Origin: Solimonas sp041659605
GTDB taxonomy: Bacteria > Pseudomonadota > Gammaproteobacteria > Nevskiales > Nevskiaceae
Assembly: GCA_041659605.1 (NCBI GenBank)
Contig: JBAZXW010000010.1
Span: 54,116 to 118,115 of the forward strand
Length of the DNA stretch: 64,000 nt
Reading direction: 5' to 3'
Shown here: positions 38,601 to 47,216 of the stretch, in pieces
Layout: the number at the start of each line of letters is the position of its first letter
Position numbering within the stretch: position 1 is the first letter of the stretch
Position numbers and translations under genes: made by a program
Notes under the pieces: generated by a model
What the model saw: the letters and a program-made list of their open reading frames with translations, nothing else
What the model was told of the DNA's origin: nothing
Databases searched by the model: none

Positions 38601-39468
38601 GGTGCTCGGCCAGCCGCTGGCGCATCGCGTCATCGGCAACCGCGCCCAGATCGGGGGGGGCCAGGAAACGTCGGTTGCGCTCCAGACGCTGGCCCTGCTC
38701 GACGCGCGCCGCCAGCGCCTTGTCGTCGGGATGGCGCGCAGCGAAATCCTGCAGCATCGCCGGCGAAACCAGGCCCAGCGATCGCTGCAGCAGTGCTTCG
38801 CGCAGCAGCGCGGCGGCCTCGTCGGTGGTCACATCCTGGCGCTGCGCCAGAGCAGCGAGCGCCTGCATACCGTCCGCGTACGCCTCCGTGGAGCGCAGCA
38901 GATGGCGCGCCAGCTCGAGCTGATAGCGCGGATTGTCCGGGTCCTGTTGCACCAGAACCGCAAGTCCCTGCCGTGCCGGCTTCCAGCCGTCTGTCGTCAG
39001 CGCAACGGCGCGGAAATAGTCCAGGCCCAGATCGAAGCCGGGCGCTCCGCCGGGAAACAGCGCCTCCAGCTCGGCACGCGCGCGTTCGCCGTCGCGGATC
39101 TCGATCAGCCGCCGCACACCGGCCATGCGCTGGCGCTCGGTCGTCGCCATCCGCTGCGCCAGGCGCATCTGTTCCAGTTCGAAGGTGCCGGGAAAACGGT
39201 GTTCCATGTCGGCGACGACGTCGGCCGCGTGCCCGAGCTGATCATTGCGCACGTCGAGCAGACCGATACGCAGTGACGCCCGGGGATCATCCGCATGTTC
39301 CAGCCGATACTTTTCCAGCGATTGCAGTGCCAGATCGTAGCGGCCGCTGGCCTCCCACAGGCGCGCGCTGCGCAGCAGCTCGGCCGTGTCGCCACTGCCG
39401 GTCTGAGCCTGCGCGACCGGGAGCAAGACCCACACCAGCGCCATCACCGCAATGCGCAGCTTCAGCAT
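35686..39468 (-). CDS. bcsC: Cellulose synthase outer-membrane secretin-like subunit BcsC
   Basis: BcsC exports the glucan: periplasmic TPR repeats guide it to a 16-strand outer-membrane barrel. The 1,260-residue protein starts with a signal peptide (cleavage likely after VAQA, residue 21). It has around a thousand residues of Ala/Leu/Arg-rich TPR-like helices and a C-terminal barrel domain of about 340 residues beginning near GWVAGGVNLLHKPG, ending in Phe. The ATG at 39468 has GGAG six bases upstream and overlaps the bcsZ stop by seven bases; an in-phase ATG at 39480 lacks the spacing. It is slightly longer than E. coli BcsC (1,157). Confidence 0.93.
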   Translation of the reverse strand: MLKLRIAVMALVWVLLPVAQAQTGSGDTAELLRSARLWEASGRYDLALQSLEKYRLEHADDPRASLRIGLLDVRNDQLGHAADVVADMEHRFPGTFELEQMRLAQRMATTERQRMAGVRRLIEIRDGERARAELEALFPGGAPGFDLGLDYFRAVALTTDGWKPARQGLAVLVQQDPDNPRYQLELARHLLRSTEAYADGMQALAALAQRQDVTTDEAAALLREALLQRSLGLVSPAMLQDFAARHPDDKALAARVEQGQRLERNRRFLAPPDLGAVADDAMRQRLAEHHRQLDLHLRGFDGSGLPDAAQTLATAVATGDAPPAWQTAQKRPRGRDAGTDTDTRRAIQKLREQALGLYWHWRAVILEGRAQWVAADALLEAAAIVRDDRLYAAADALERLGQADSAAAEGAYREALEIDRASAPMLRGLSALLSAQNRHDEALKLAREFRGDAADGKLVQAAVLRARAGGDIAANRSGSALRDLEAALQLAPDDAWIRYDLARLYRQLGLSPRGRELMEQGAARAPRDADMRYAQALYLSLLDEPRAALVALEAVPVDLRSAKMRATVDEMRLAAMLQDAGVQHASGRGAEAERTLQQAQALAGDDPARLNAVADLWLRFGQSERAYALLEQASAGVQTDADLALRLAELYLQARDGARLEAQLTAIAQREKLAPAQRTRLAELRVKADLLAAESLRDSGRSDQALARVERIADPAAESRRVRELKAELLVGRGRAKEAVPVYEALFNEAPDDVDLRFGYAKALMESGARDAAARQLDMLEARIGPDESDRRQLLFWRRYGIDDYAGAQRVIDAQLQRHPDDADVVAGAAELARARGQSAQASTYFRRAAQLLRERNLGSDRARADAMLAQVERFGAAHRGWVAGGVNLLHKPGSAGISQLDAVEVPVELRVSLGERSHWFAQAERVDLSAGTLPADYDAAGEFGTVYAAGPAAIDAFPGGYRVEDQGTAIGVGYQSDALRVDLGTTPLGFAVEDVVGGLELYADAGRVDIGLDVSRRPLTSSLLSYAGIEDPVSGRTWGGVRASGAGLRAGRYEENYSLSASAERRWLQGRNVRDNRYTGLRVAGDRRLFGGEQWTLFAGLTANYWHYSENLRHYSFGHGGYYSPQRYVSLSLPLDLRGRWSQLSYLLRVAATYSASREDAALVYPDDPDLQAAAAAQPPPGNFDAPVYGGGRSDGIGVAARGALEYALSRHWFVGVRAELDRSDYYEPESYGLYFRREFRDRSQPELPPRPPVPYSEF

Positions 39469-40628
39469 GCCCGGCTCCATGCGGGGACCAGGTCGCCTTC
39501 CGCAGCGAAGCGGTAGCGGCCCTCGAACCAGCCCATTCCGAAAAGCATGAGTACCGTATCGTAATAGCGCTCGCGCAGCGCATCGCGCTGTTGTGCGACC
39601 TGCTGCGCCAGCCGCACGGCAAGCGCATGATCTCCGGCGGCGACGGCAAACGGCAGCAGCGCCGCCGCGAAGCCGACCGGACCGCGGCCCTGGGCGCGTC
39701 CGCTCAGCGCATCGATGGTCTCCGGAGGCCAGCCGTCCGCGCGCAGCAGCTCCAGCATCGGCGCGAAGTGGCGCACCAGACCGGGTCGCTCGGGCGCCGC
39801 CTCGGCCATCAGGCCCAGCCACAGGTAGACGCGGATCGCGTCGTAGCTGCCGGTCGCACGCGTGATGCTGTCCGGACTGAAGCCGCGCCCCGGTCGGTAC
39901 TCCACCCAGTCCGGCGCCAGGCCGCCCGGCGCGGCACCGACCAGCACCTGCTCCGAGCTGTCGAGCACGCGCCCCCAGGGACGTTCAGGCTGGCTGCGCG
40001 CGAGTGCGCGCAGCAGCATCGGCGGCAGATAGCTCGGATTCAGGCGCCACAGGTCCGGCGCGGGATGAAATCCCTCCGGCGCCGGCAGCAGGCCCAGCCC
40101 CAGTCCGCCCAGCTCCGCCGTCTCGCGCGCGAAAACCTGCCGGGCGATGACCGCCGACAGGCTGCGGTAATAGGGCTCCTGCCACAGGCGGCCGGCCTGG
40201 TCGAGCGCGTAGACCAGCCAGACATCGGCGTCCGCCGCGGGATTGGCGTCGAGGACGGCCCACTGGCCATCGTCACGGCGGCCCCATTGCCAGGCCGGCA
40301 GGTTTCGCGTGAGGTCGCCGGCGGCGAGATTGTTCTCGGTCCATTCCAGCAGGCGACCGAACTGGCGCCGGTCGTCGGCCACCAACGCGAAGAACAGCGC
40401 ATACGCCTGCCCTTCCGACACGGTGACCGCGCGCGGCGTCGACGAATCGATCACGCGCCCGTCGACGCTGATGAAGCGCGCCTTGAACTGCTCCCAATCC
40501 GGCCATTGCGAGGGACAGGACGCAGCCGCCGACGCCGACATACCCGCCACGAACACCACCGTCGCCGCTGCCATGACTGCGCGCAGTGGCAGCGGCTGCC
40601 GTTGCCGGTGATCGCGGATGCTTCTCAC
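39462..40628 (-). CDS. bcsZ: Periplasmic endo-1,4-beta-glucanase BcsZ (GH8)
   Basis: BcsZ trims cellulose in the periplasm during secretion. The protein has a GH8 fold with the putative acid Glu72 (TVSEGQAYALFF), a conserved ANPAADADVWLVYAL segment, and the putative base Asp263 (SYDAIRVYLW). It is 388 residues from the GTG at 40628, four bases after the bcsB stop. That start gives a positively charged n-region and a normal signal peptide ending SASAAA. An ATG at 40574 would leave an 18-residue signal without charge, so the GTG is preferred but not certain. Confidence 0.88.
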   Translation of the reverse strand: MRSIRDHRQRQPLPLRAVMAAATVVFVAGMSASAAASCPSQWPDWEQFKARFISVDGRVIDSSTPRAVTVSEGQAYALFFALVADDRRQFGRLLEWTENNLAAGDLTRNLPAWQWGRRDDGQWAVLDANPAADADVWLVYALDQAGRLWQEPYYRSLSAVIARQVFARETAELGGLGLGLLPAPEGFHPAPDLWRLNPSYLPPMLLRALARSQPERPWGRVLDSSEQVLVGAAPGGLAPDWVEYRPGRGFSPDSITRATGSYDAIRVYLWLGLMAEAAPERPGLVRHFAPMLELLRADGWPPETIDALSGRAQGRGPVGFAAALLPFAVAAGDHALAVRLAQQVAQQRDALRERYYDTVLMLFGMGWFEGRYRFAAEGDLVPAWSRAC

Positions 40629-40632
40629 CGCA

Positions 40633-42873
40633 TCATTGCGACAACCGCCGCGCAGCGGACCGGCGCAGCGCACCGTACAGCCAGAAGGCGAACAGCACGC
40701 CGGCCAGCATGCCCAGCAGCACGACACCGAGCGGAACGCGTGAAACGTAGAACCAGATCCAGTTCCACCAGCTCAGCTCGCCCACGAAGTAGACCGGCTC
40801 AGACTGGAAACTGACCACCTTGCCGCCCCGGATCAGCGCGGTATCGCCGCGCACGGTGCTGACCGTGCCTTCGTTCTCCAGCGCATCGACGACCGCGCGC
40901 TCGCCGCCCGCGCGCGCCGCCGTCAAGGCAATGACGGTGCGTTTGGGCGACAAAGGCGACTCGAAACCGACCAGCGCGGCCAGCGCACCGTCAGCCTGCA
41001 CGCGCACGCTGCCGTGGGGTGCGGGCGACGCTTCCAGGCGCATCGGATCCATCGGCAGCCCGGTGACCGGATTGAGAATGGTCAGCTTGCGCTGCCCCTG
41101 CTCGAACACGACCTGAGGGTCGTGCCGCCATTTCGCCAGCAACTCCGTTTCCGCGGAGCCGTTGACCACCAGCAGATCGCGTCCGCCGACCTCATTGATC
41201 TGCTCGCGGTTGACCAGCGCGTAGCGGATCGCCGGCACGCCGGTGATGCGACCGAATCGCCCGAGCAGGAACAGCAGATCTTCGACCTCCGCCGCCTGTG
41301 GCTGCGGCGAAACCAGCACGGCCGTCTCGGCCAGGTCGCCGTACTTGCTGAACGGAAAGCCGGCGTTGGCGAACAACGCCAGATTGGGCATCGCCGCGTA
41401 GTGCGCGAAGCCGGAGAAGTCGAGCGTCGAATCCGCGTCGATCGCGCCGCGCGAGGGATCGTAGGCCGAACCCTTGCACCAGCCGGACCGCTGGTATTCG
41501 ATGAGGAACTGGAACTGCATCTGGTTGCGCGAACCGACCTGCAGCGACGGGATGATCAGCTCGCTCTCATCGCGCGCCAGCTCGTCCTCGAACACCGGCA
41601 CGAGCAGGCGGCTGAGCTGGTCGTCCTTCTCGACAGGACGCAGGTGGAAGGCCTTGAGCAGCTGGTCGTTGATGCTGACGGTGAGCATCGAATTGTCGCG
41701 CTCGACCGGCGGCGTGTACCGGTACTTCAGGTTGAGCGGCACGCCATCGCGGTTCCAGGTCAGCAGGTCCGGCGGCACCTGCAGGCTGATGCGGATCGGT
41801 GCCGCGACATAGCCGCTGGCCTGCAGATCCTGCGGGTACTGCACCAGCTCGCCGAAGCGCACAGGCCGGTCGGTGCGGATCCAGTTCGGCGTGTCGTACA
41901 ACCCGCGGCGCTGGCCGTAGTCGACGCCGGTGACCGTTGCCGTGTGCCCGGAGATCACGTACTGCCCCAGCACCAGCGCGTCGGCAGCCAGCTTGAGCTG
42001 CGCGTCGTCCTTGCCCTGGATCAGCAGCAGCTTCACCCCCGGGTTCTGCGGGTGCGAAATGACCCTGATCGTCGGCACTTCGACCGGCGGCACCTGCTGC
42101 GCGCCCAGGCCCTGCGGCAGCCGGCCGCCGGAGACAAACACGACCGCGTTGCGCTGCGGCAACTCGTCGACGCTGACCGGGAAGCGCGCGCTGCGATAGC
42201 CTGCCAGAGCGCCGAACCACGAGGCGACGACACCGGCGCTGCGCAGCAGCTCCTGCGTTGCGGCCCGGGGCAGCACCATCGGCAGTTCCAGCCGGCGATT
42301 GTCGCGCGCGTCGAAGAACGGCGCCGGCAGCAGCGCCAGCTCGTCGCCCAGCTTGAGCGTGCGCACCTTCAGCTCCAGACGGCTGCGCTCGTTGATCGAC
42401 GCCCACAAGCCCGAGTGCGTCGGGTCCTCGCACTCCATGGAGTAGTGTCCGATCAGGTCGAGGCGCAGATTGTTGAAGTCCGTGAACAGGCGCGGGTCCA
42501 CTGCCACTTCAGTTTCGACTTCGCGGCCGGCCTCTTCCCTGGACATCGGCAGCGCCGCAACAACCTGGTTGTTGAGCAGCACGCGCAGGTGCGACAGCCC
42601 GGGAATCAGCGCGGGAGAATAGGTGTAGCGAAGATGCAGCCTGGCTTCGGTGACGACTTCGTCCAGGCGCACGCCGAACGGCAGGTTCATCACGCCTTCA
42701 ACGCCACGCAGCTGCACGGGCCCGTACCAGCCCATCTCGTCGAAGCCGACGGTGCGCGATCGCAGCGCCGGGGACTCGGCCGGGGAGGACAGCTCGACGG
42801 GCTCGGCGAAAACTGGCATCGCCGCCGCCCATGCCACAAGTACACCGCCCAACACGGTCAGCCTGCGAGACAT
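40633..42873 (-). CDS. bcsB: Cyclic-di-GMP-associated cellulose synthase subunit BcsB
   Basis: BcsB is a periplasmic protein with one C-terminal membrane anchor that contacts BcsA and guides the glucan. The 746-residue protein has a signal peptide (cleavage after PVFA), two repeats of carbohydrate-binding and flavodoxin-like domains, and a tail anchor FYVSRVPLGVVLLGMLAGVL preceded by the amphipathic ELSWWNWIW segment. It does not bind c-di-GMP itself despite the family name. It is the first gene of the minus-strand bcsB-bcsZ-bcsC operon and is separated from its partner bcsA by the two converging operons. Confidence 0.94.
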   Translation of the reverse strand: MSRRLTVLGGVLVAWAAAMPVFAEPVELSSPAESPALRSRTVGFDEMGWYGPVQLRGVEGVMNLPFGVRLDEVVTEARLHLRYTYSPALIPGLSHLRVLLNNQVVAALPMSREEAGREVETEVAVDPRLFTDFNNLRLDLIGHYSMECEDPTHSGLWASINERSRLELKVRTLKLGDELALLPAPFFDARDNRRLELPMVLPRAATQELLRSAGVVASWFGALAGYRSARFPVSVDELPQRNAVVFVSGGRLPQGLGAQQVPPVEVPTIRVISHPQNPGVKLLLIQGKDDAQLKLAADALVLGQYVISGHTATVTGVDYGQRRGLYDTPNWIRTDRPVRFGELVQYPQDLQASGYVAAPIRISLQVPPDLLTWNRDGVPLNLKYRYTPPVERDNSMLTVSINDQLLKAFHLRPVEKDDQLSRLLVPVFEDELARDESELIIPSLQVGSRNQMQFQFLIEYQRSGWCKGSAYDPSRGAIDADSTLDFSGFAHYAAMPNLALFANAGFPFSKYGDLAETAVLVSPQPQAAEVEDLLFLLGRFGRITGVPAIRYALVNREQINEVGGRDLLVVNGSAETELLAKWRHDPQVVFEQGQRKLTILNPVTGLPMDPMRLEASPAPHGSVRVQADGALAALVGFESPLSPKRTVIALTAARAGGERAVVDALENEGTVSTVRGDTALIRGGKVVSFQSEPVYFVGELSWWNWIWFYVSRVPLGVVLLGMLAGVLFAFWLYGALRRSAARRLSQ

Positions 42874-42976
42874 CTCAGCCCCCTGGGACTCTTTGGTTGC
42901 AGATTAGCGTCATATTTTCACCGCCGTCCACCAAGGTCGCTGACGCAAGTCAATCGGCGACAGCGATGTGGCACTG

Positions 42977-43591
42977 ATGCAGACTGCGGCCATGCCTTTA
43001 CTCCTCCGCACGGCTCTGGTCCTGCTTGCACTGCTGTGCGGAGGCCGCGCAGGTGGCCAGAACGGCGACGGACGGTTCGTCGGCGTCGCCACGGTGATCG
43101 ACGGCGACACCATCGAGATCCACGGCCGGCGCATCCGCTTCCACGGCATCGACGCGCCGGAAGCCAGCCAGACGTGCGCGCGCGACGGCGATGCGTGGCC
43201 CTGCGGGCGACGCGCGGCCGAAGCGCTCCACGACTTCCTCGGCCGACGTCCGGTCGAGTGCATCGGCGAAAAAGTGGATCGCTACGGCCGCAGCGACGCC
43301 CGCTGCACAGTCGACGGCGCGGATGTCGAAGCCTGGATGGTGCGCCAGGGCTGGGCGCTGGCCTATCGGCGCTATTCCTCCGACTACGCCGACGACGAAG
43401 CAGCGGCGCGCGCCGAAGGCCTGAACATCTGGTCCGGAACGATGGTCGTTCCCGAGCGCTACCGCCGCGACCAGGAGGCCGTGGCTCGGCACGCACGCAC
43501 GATCACGGATTGCGCACGCCCGCCTCGACAATCGTCTGCATCAGCGCCCGATAGAACGCCGCACGCGGAAAGCGGTTGCGACCGAAATTGA
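42977..43591 (+). CDS. Secreted staphylococcal-nuclease-like protein
   Basis: This thermonuclease-family protein (204 residues) has a signal peptide (LLLRTALVLLALLCGGRA) and one SNase domain. The three expected catalytic residues are present: Arg in RIRFHGIDAPE, the Glu of APE, and Arg in DRYGRSDARC. WMVRQGWALAYRRYS is also typical. It probably degrades or trims nucleic acid in the periplasm or outside the cell. Start codon is uncertain: GTG at 42968, ATG at 42977 and ATG at 42992 are in phase. The last 89 bases overlap the converging gene, and the C-terminal 30 residues are low-complexity. Confidence 0.8.
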   Translation: MQTAAMPLLLRTALVLLALLCGGRAGGQNGDGRFVGVATVIDGDTIEIHGRRIRFHGIDAPEASQTCARDGDAWPCGRRAAEALHDFLGRRPVECIGEKVDRYGRSDARCTVDGADVEAWMVRQGWALAYRRYSSDYADDEAAARAEGLNIWSGTMVVPERYRRDQEAVARHARTITDCARPPRQSSASAPDRTPHAESGCDRN

Positions 43592-44732
43592 AGGTGCGGT
43601 AACTGACGCCCCAGTGGTGCGTGCGCACCGCACCCAGGTGAATGTTGTGCTCGGCCGGAATCTGCGCGGCCGCCGGCACAAGATGATCGTCGAGCACGAC
43701 CTGGCCGTCGTTGTAGATCGAGATCGGATCGGAGACCAGCGCTTGTCGATACATCGCAAAGTCGTCGAGGTTGAATTGCCACCAGCGGCGCCGGTAGTCG
43801 GCCAGCGGCATCACGGCGCTGACGGTGAAGTACTTGAGCTGCGGCGGCAGCTGCGTGGCGTAGCGCCGGATCGCTGCCTGGCGCCCGGAATGTCCGAGCG
43901 ATTCGACGCCGCCGACGATGTCGTTCATCAGCTGCTCGGTGCCCAGGCCCGCCAACTTCGCAATCCAACGATGCCGCCGGCAGAACTCGACTGCGCGATC
44001 GAGATTCAGGAACTTTGCATCCGGCTTGAGCGCATCGTCGGCCAGGTAGGACCCGCCAATGTCGCCGCACAGCCCGAGAAAGCCGAGGGTCGAGGACAGA
44101 ATGAACTCATCCCGGAACTGTCCGGTGTTCAGCGCGGCCAGCAGTTCCAGCGACAAGGGCGAGCCGTACGAGTAGCCGACGAAGAACAACTTGTAGCCTT
44201 GCGCGACCCAGGCACGCAGCGACGGCGAGCCGTGCAACATCTCGAACAGCGGGCCGACGATATGGCGCGAGGCAGCGTTCGAGCGCGGATACCGCACGTA
44301 CAGTAGCTTGAGCCCGTCGCCGCGCGCGTACTCCACTTCCTGCGGCGGCTCGCCCTGCCAGCCGGGTTTGACCATCACGACGTGATGCGGCGAGTCCCTG
44401 CGCTCGATCTGCTCGTGCCAGGCCAGATTGCGCAGGGTCTCGTGGGTGAAGCCGGGCAGCAGGACCAGGACGATCTTCTGGCTGCGGTAGAACGCCGGCG
44501 TGATCGACGCATCGGCCGGGACCGCAGCCAGGGCCGCCACGGCCTGTGCCTCGTCCAGCGTCAGTCGCGCGAGATCGCAATCCCGGTCATCGCCGGTGAT
44601 GCGCAAATCTTCGATGCGATACGGGCGGAACGCCCAGCGCGCCACCTGTTCCGCCGTGGCGCCTTCGCGCTTGAGCTGCGCCAGAAAATGATCGTGAAAC
44701 CGTTCGGCCCAAAGACCGTCGCTTCGCTGCAC
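43503..44732 (-). CDS. Uncharacterised alpha/beta-hydrolase-like protein
   Basis: I do not recognise the family of this 409-residue protein. It shows hydrolase-like features: LVLLPGFTHET after a beta strand, and a nucleophile elbow FFVGYSYGSPLS with candidate Ser188. A His-rich C-terminal segment (RTHHWGVSYRTFNFGRN) could supply the catalytic histidine. There is no signal peptide or membrane segment. The GTG at 44732 is preferred because GGGGGAG lies just upstream; a GTG nine codons earlier is in phase. Its 3' end overlaps the nuclease gene by 89 bases. It sits 65 bases after ftsH and may be in that transcript. Confidence 0.65.
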   Translation of the reverse strand: MQRSDGLWAERFHDHFLAQLKREGATAEQVARWAFRPYRIEDLRITGDDRDCDLARLTLDEAQAVAALAAVPADASITPAFYRSQKIVLVLLPGFTHETLRNLAWHEQIERRDSPHHVVMVKPGWQGEPPQEVEYARGDGLKLLYVRYPRSNAASRHIVGPLFEMLHGSPSLRAWVAQGYKLFFVGYSYGSPLSLELLAALNTGQFRDEFILSSTLGFLGLCGDIGGSYLADDALKPDAKFLNLDRAVEFCRRHRWIAKLAGLGTEQLMNDIVGGVESLGHSGRQAAIRRYATQLPPQLKYFTVSAVMPLADYRRRWWQFNLDDFAMYRQALVSDPISIYNDGQVVLDDHLVPAAAQIPAEHNIHLGAVRTHHWGVSYRTFNFGRNRFPRAAFYRALMQTIVEAGVRNP

Positions 44733-44797
44733 GTCGCTCCCCCGCTGTCCCCGGCCCACAGCGTATCCGCATCGGGGCGCCCGACGATATGTGCCGC

Positions 44798-46612
44798 TCA
44801 GCCGCCCTTCTGCGGCGCAACCAGTTCGCGGATCTCGCGCTCCAGCAGAGTCTCCTGAATCAGCAGTCGCTCGGCAGCAACATCGAGCTGCGGCCGCTCG
44901 CTCGACAGCACCGCCAACGCTTTCTGGAAGGCGGCCTCGATCAGGTCGCGGATTGCCTCGTCGATCTTCTGCGCGGTCGCTTCGCCGTAGCGTCGCATCG
45001 TACCGAGTGTCGGATCGAGGAAGTGCTGGGTTTCGGTCTCGTAGCTTGCCTGCCCGAGCGCCGGCACCATGCCGAAACGCGTCACCATGCTGCGCGCGAT
45101 GTCGCTGGCCTTGGCCAGATCGTCGGCGGCGCCGGTGGACACTTCGCCGAACACGACATGCTCCGCGGCGCGGCCGGCGAGCAGCACGGCCATCTTGTCC
45201 TCCAGCTCGCGCCGCGTCATCAGGTAGCGATCCTCGGTCGGCCGCTGGATCGTGTAGCCCAGCGCGCCGATGCCGCGCGGAATGATCGACACCTTGTGCA
45301 CGGTCTCGGTCGTTCCGAGCGCGAGCGCGACGAAGGCATGGCCCAGTTCGTGGTAGGCGACCACGCGACGCTCGTGCGGGTTGAGCAGGCGGTTCTTCTT
45401 CTCCAGACCGGCGACGATGCGCTCGATTGCGCGCGTGAAATCGTCGAGGCTCACCGCCTCACTGCCGGCGCGCGTCGCCAGCAGCGCCGCCTCGTTGACC
45501 AGGTTGGCCAGGTCCGCGCCGCTGAAGCCGGGCGTCAGCGCGGCGATCTGTTCCGGGCTCATGTCCGCCGCGAGCTTCACCTTGCGCAGATGCACGTTCA
45601 GGATCTGGATGCGGCCCGCCTTGTCCGGCCGGTCGACCAGCACCTGCCGGTCGAAGCGGCCGGCACGCAGCAGGGCCGGATCGAGAATCTCCGGCCGGTT
45701 CGTCGCCGCCAGCAGGATCAGGCCCTGGCGCGGATCGAAGCCGTCCATTTCCGACAGCAGCTGGTTGAGCGTCTGTTCTTTCTCGTCGTGACCACCCGCC
45801 ATCGGGAACGCTCCGCGCGCACGGCCGAGCGCGTCCAGCTCGTCGATGAAGATGATCGCCGGCGCCTTGCGCCGCGCCTGCTCGAACAGATCGCGGACCC
45901 GCGCGGCACCGACGCCGACGAACATCTCGACGAATTCCGAGCCGTTGATCGAGAAGAACGGCACGCCGGCTTCGCCGGCGACCGCGCGCGCCAGCAACGT
46001 CTTGCCGGTGCCCGGCGGACCGACGAGGAGGATGCCCTTGGGCAGGCGCGCGCCGAGCCGTCCGTAAGCTTCGGGCTGCTTGAGGAAATTGACGATCTCC
46101 TGCAGTTCCACCTTGGCCTCGTCGACGCCGGCGACGTCCGCGAAGCTGACCTTGGTGTCGGTCTCCAGATAGACCTTCGCCTTGCTCTTGCCGATCGACA
46201 TCAGGCCATCGCCCAGACCCTGCTTCTCGGCAAAGCGGCGGAACACGATCATCCACAGGCCAAAGAACAGCAGCACCGGCAGGACCCAGGACAGCACGTC
46301 GCGCAGCAAGGTGTTCTCCTTGACCGCGGAGTAACTGACGCCGTACTGGCTCAGGCGCGCCGCCAGCTGCGGATCGACGCGGTTGGCAACGACGTGCAGG
46401 ACGCCGTCGGACTCGGGGGTCTTGAGCGTGCCGCGCAGGCTGTCGCCGGACACAACCACTTCGGCGATACGGCCGTCGGCGAGCAGGTGCTCGAACTCGC
46501 TGTACGACACGCCACGCACGCGCTCGATCCCGGCCAGCAGCCATTGCAGCAGCAGGACGCCGAGCATCGCGGCGGCGACGTAGCCGATGTTGAAACGCAG
46601 ACGCGGTTCCAT
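44798..46612 (-). CDS. ftsH: ATP-dependent zinc metalloprotease FtsH (probable second copy)
   Basis: FtsH is a membrane-anchored AAA+ protease that degrades membrane and regulatory proteins. The 604-residue protein has two N-terminal membrane segments flanking a periplasmic domain, Walker A GPPGTGKT (198-205), pore motif MFVGVGA, Walker B IIFIDELDA and the zinc site HELGH (421-425). The housekeeping ftsH usually lies by rlmE and folP; this one is beside greB, so it is likely a paralogue. The ATG at 46612 precedes the first membrane helix; an in-phase ATG at 46624 is also possible, and neither has a clear Shine-Dalgarno sequence. Confidence 0.88.
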   Translation of the reverse strand: MEPRLRFNIGYVAAAMLGVLLLQWLLAGIERVRGVSYSEFEHLLADGRIAEVVVSGDSLRGTLKTPESDGVLHVVANRVDPQLAARLSQYGVSYSAVKENTLLRDVLSWVLPVLLFFGLWMIVFRRFAEKQGLGDGLMSIGKSKAKVYLETDTKVSFADVAGVDEAKVELQEIVNFLKQPEAYGRLGARLPKGILLVGPPGTGKTLLARAVAGEAGVPFFSINGSEFVEMFVGVGAARVRDLFEQARRKAPAIIFIDELDALGRARGAFPMAGGHDEKEQTLNQLLSEMDGFDPRQGLILLAATNRPEILDPALLRAGRFDRQVLVDRPDKAGRIQILNVHLRKVKLAADMSPEQIAALTPGFSGADLANLVNEAALLATRAGSEAVSLDDFTRAIERIVAGLEKKNRLLNPHERRVVAYHELGHAFVALALGTTETVHKVSIIPRGIGALGYTIQRPTEDRYLMTRRELEDKMAVLLAGRAAEHVVFGEVSTGAADDLAKASDIARSMVTRFGMVPALGQASYETETQHFLDPTLGTMRRYGEATAQKIDEAIRDLIEAAFQKALAVLSSERPQLDVAAERLLIQETLLEREIRELVAPQKGG

Positions 46613-46685
46613 GGCCAATCGCATTCGGTCCGGGAAGGGTGTGCGACATTGAAGCCGCCACGCCAAAACCCGGCACTGATTCAAG

Positions 46686-47201
46686 TCAAGTGCGGGGCTG
46701 CGTCACTTCGTAGGACACCGAAACGACTTCCAGCTCGACCGGGCCCGCCGGCAGCGCGACCCGCACGACCTCGCCTTCGGACTTGCCCAGCAGCGCACGC
46801 GCGACCGGCGAGTCGACACTGATCAGACCCGCGCGCGCATCGGTCTCGTCGGCGCCGACGACGCGGTAGCGGCTGGACTTGTCGTCCTGGTCGACGACCT
46901 CCACCCAGGCACCGAAATACACCTTGCCATCGCTGCGCGGCTTGACCTCGACGACCGTGACCTCCTGCAGTCGCGTCGTCAGGTATTTGAGCCGCGCATC
47001 GATCTCGCGCAGTTCCTTCTTGCGGTACTGGTACTCGGCGTTTTCGCTGCGATCGCCCTCCGCGGCCGCGGCGGAGAGCGCCCTAACCACTTCCGGCCGC
47101 CGTATGCGCCACAGTTGCTCGAACTCCGCCTTCAGGCGCGCATGCCCGTCCGCGGTGATATACGGCGAGGATTTCGGCGACGGCGGGCGCCAGCGCGACA
47201 T
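46686..47201 (-). CDS. greB: Transcript cleavage factor GreB
   Basis: GreB rescues backtracked RNA polymerase by stimulating transcript cleavage. The 171-residue protein has an N-terminal coiled-coil with the catalytic tip acids (AAAEGDRSENAEYQYRKKEL) and a C-terminal FKBP-like domain (ISVDSPVARALLGKSEGE). SENAEYQYRKKELREIDARLKYL and FGAWVEV match GreB better than GreA. It has a 12-residue N-terminal extension relative to E. coli GreB. It starts 15 bases after the SDR gene. Confidence 0.92.
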   Translation of the reverse strand: MSRWRPPSPKSSPYITADGHARLKAEFEQLWRIRRPEVVRALSAAAAEGDRSENAEYQYRKKELREIDARLKYLTTRLQEVTVVEVKPRSDGKVYFGAWVEVVDQDDKSSRYRVVGADETDARAGLISVDSPVARALLGKSEGEVVRVALPAGPVELEVVSVSYEVTQPRT

Positions 47202-47216
47202 CGAGGTCGCCGCGGA

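Noticed and set aside
35830..39276. An 1,148-codon open frame opposite bcsC
   Set aside because: It is an antisense shadow of the Ala/Leu/Arg-rich TPR region of bcsC.
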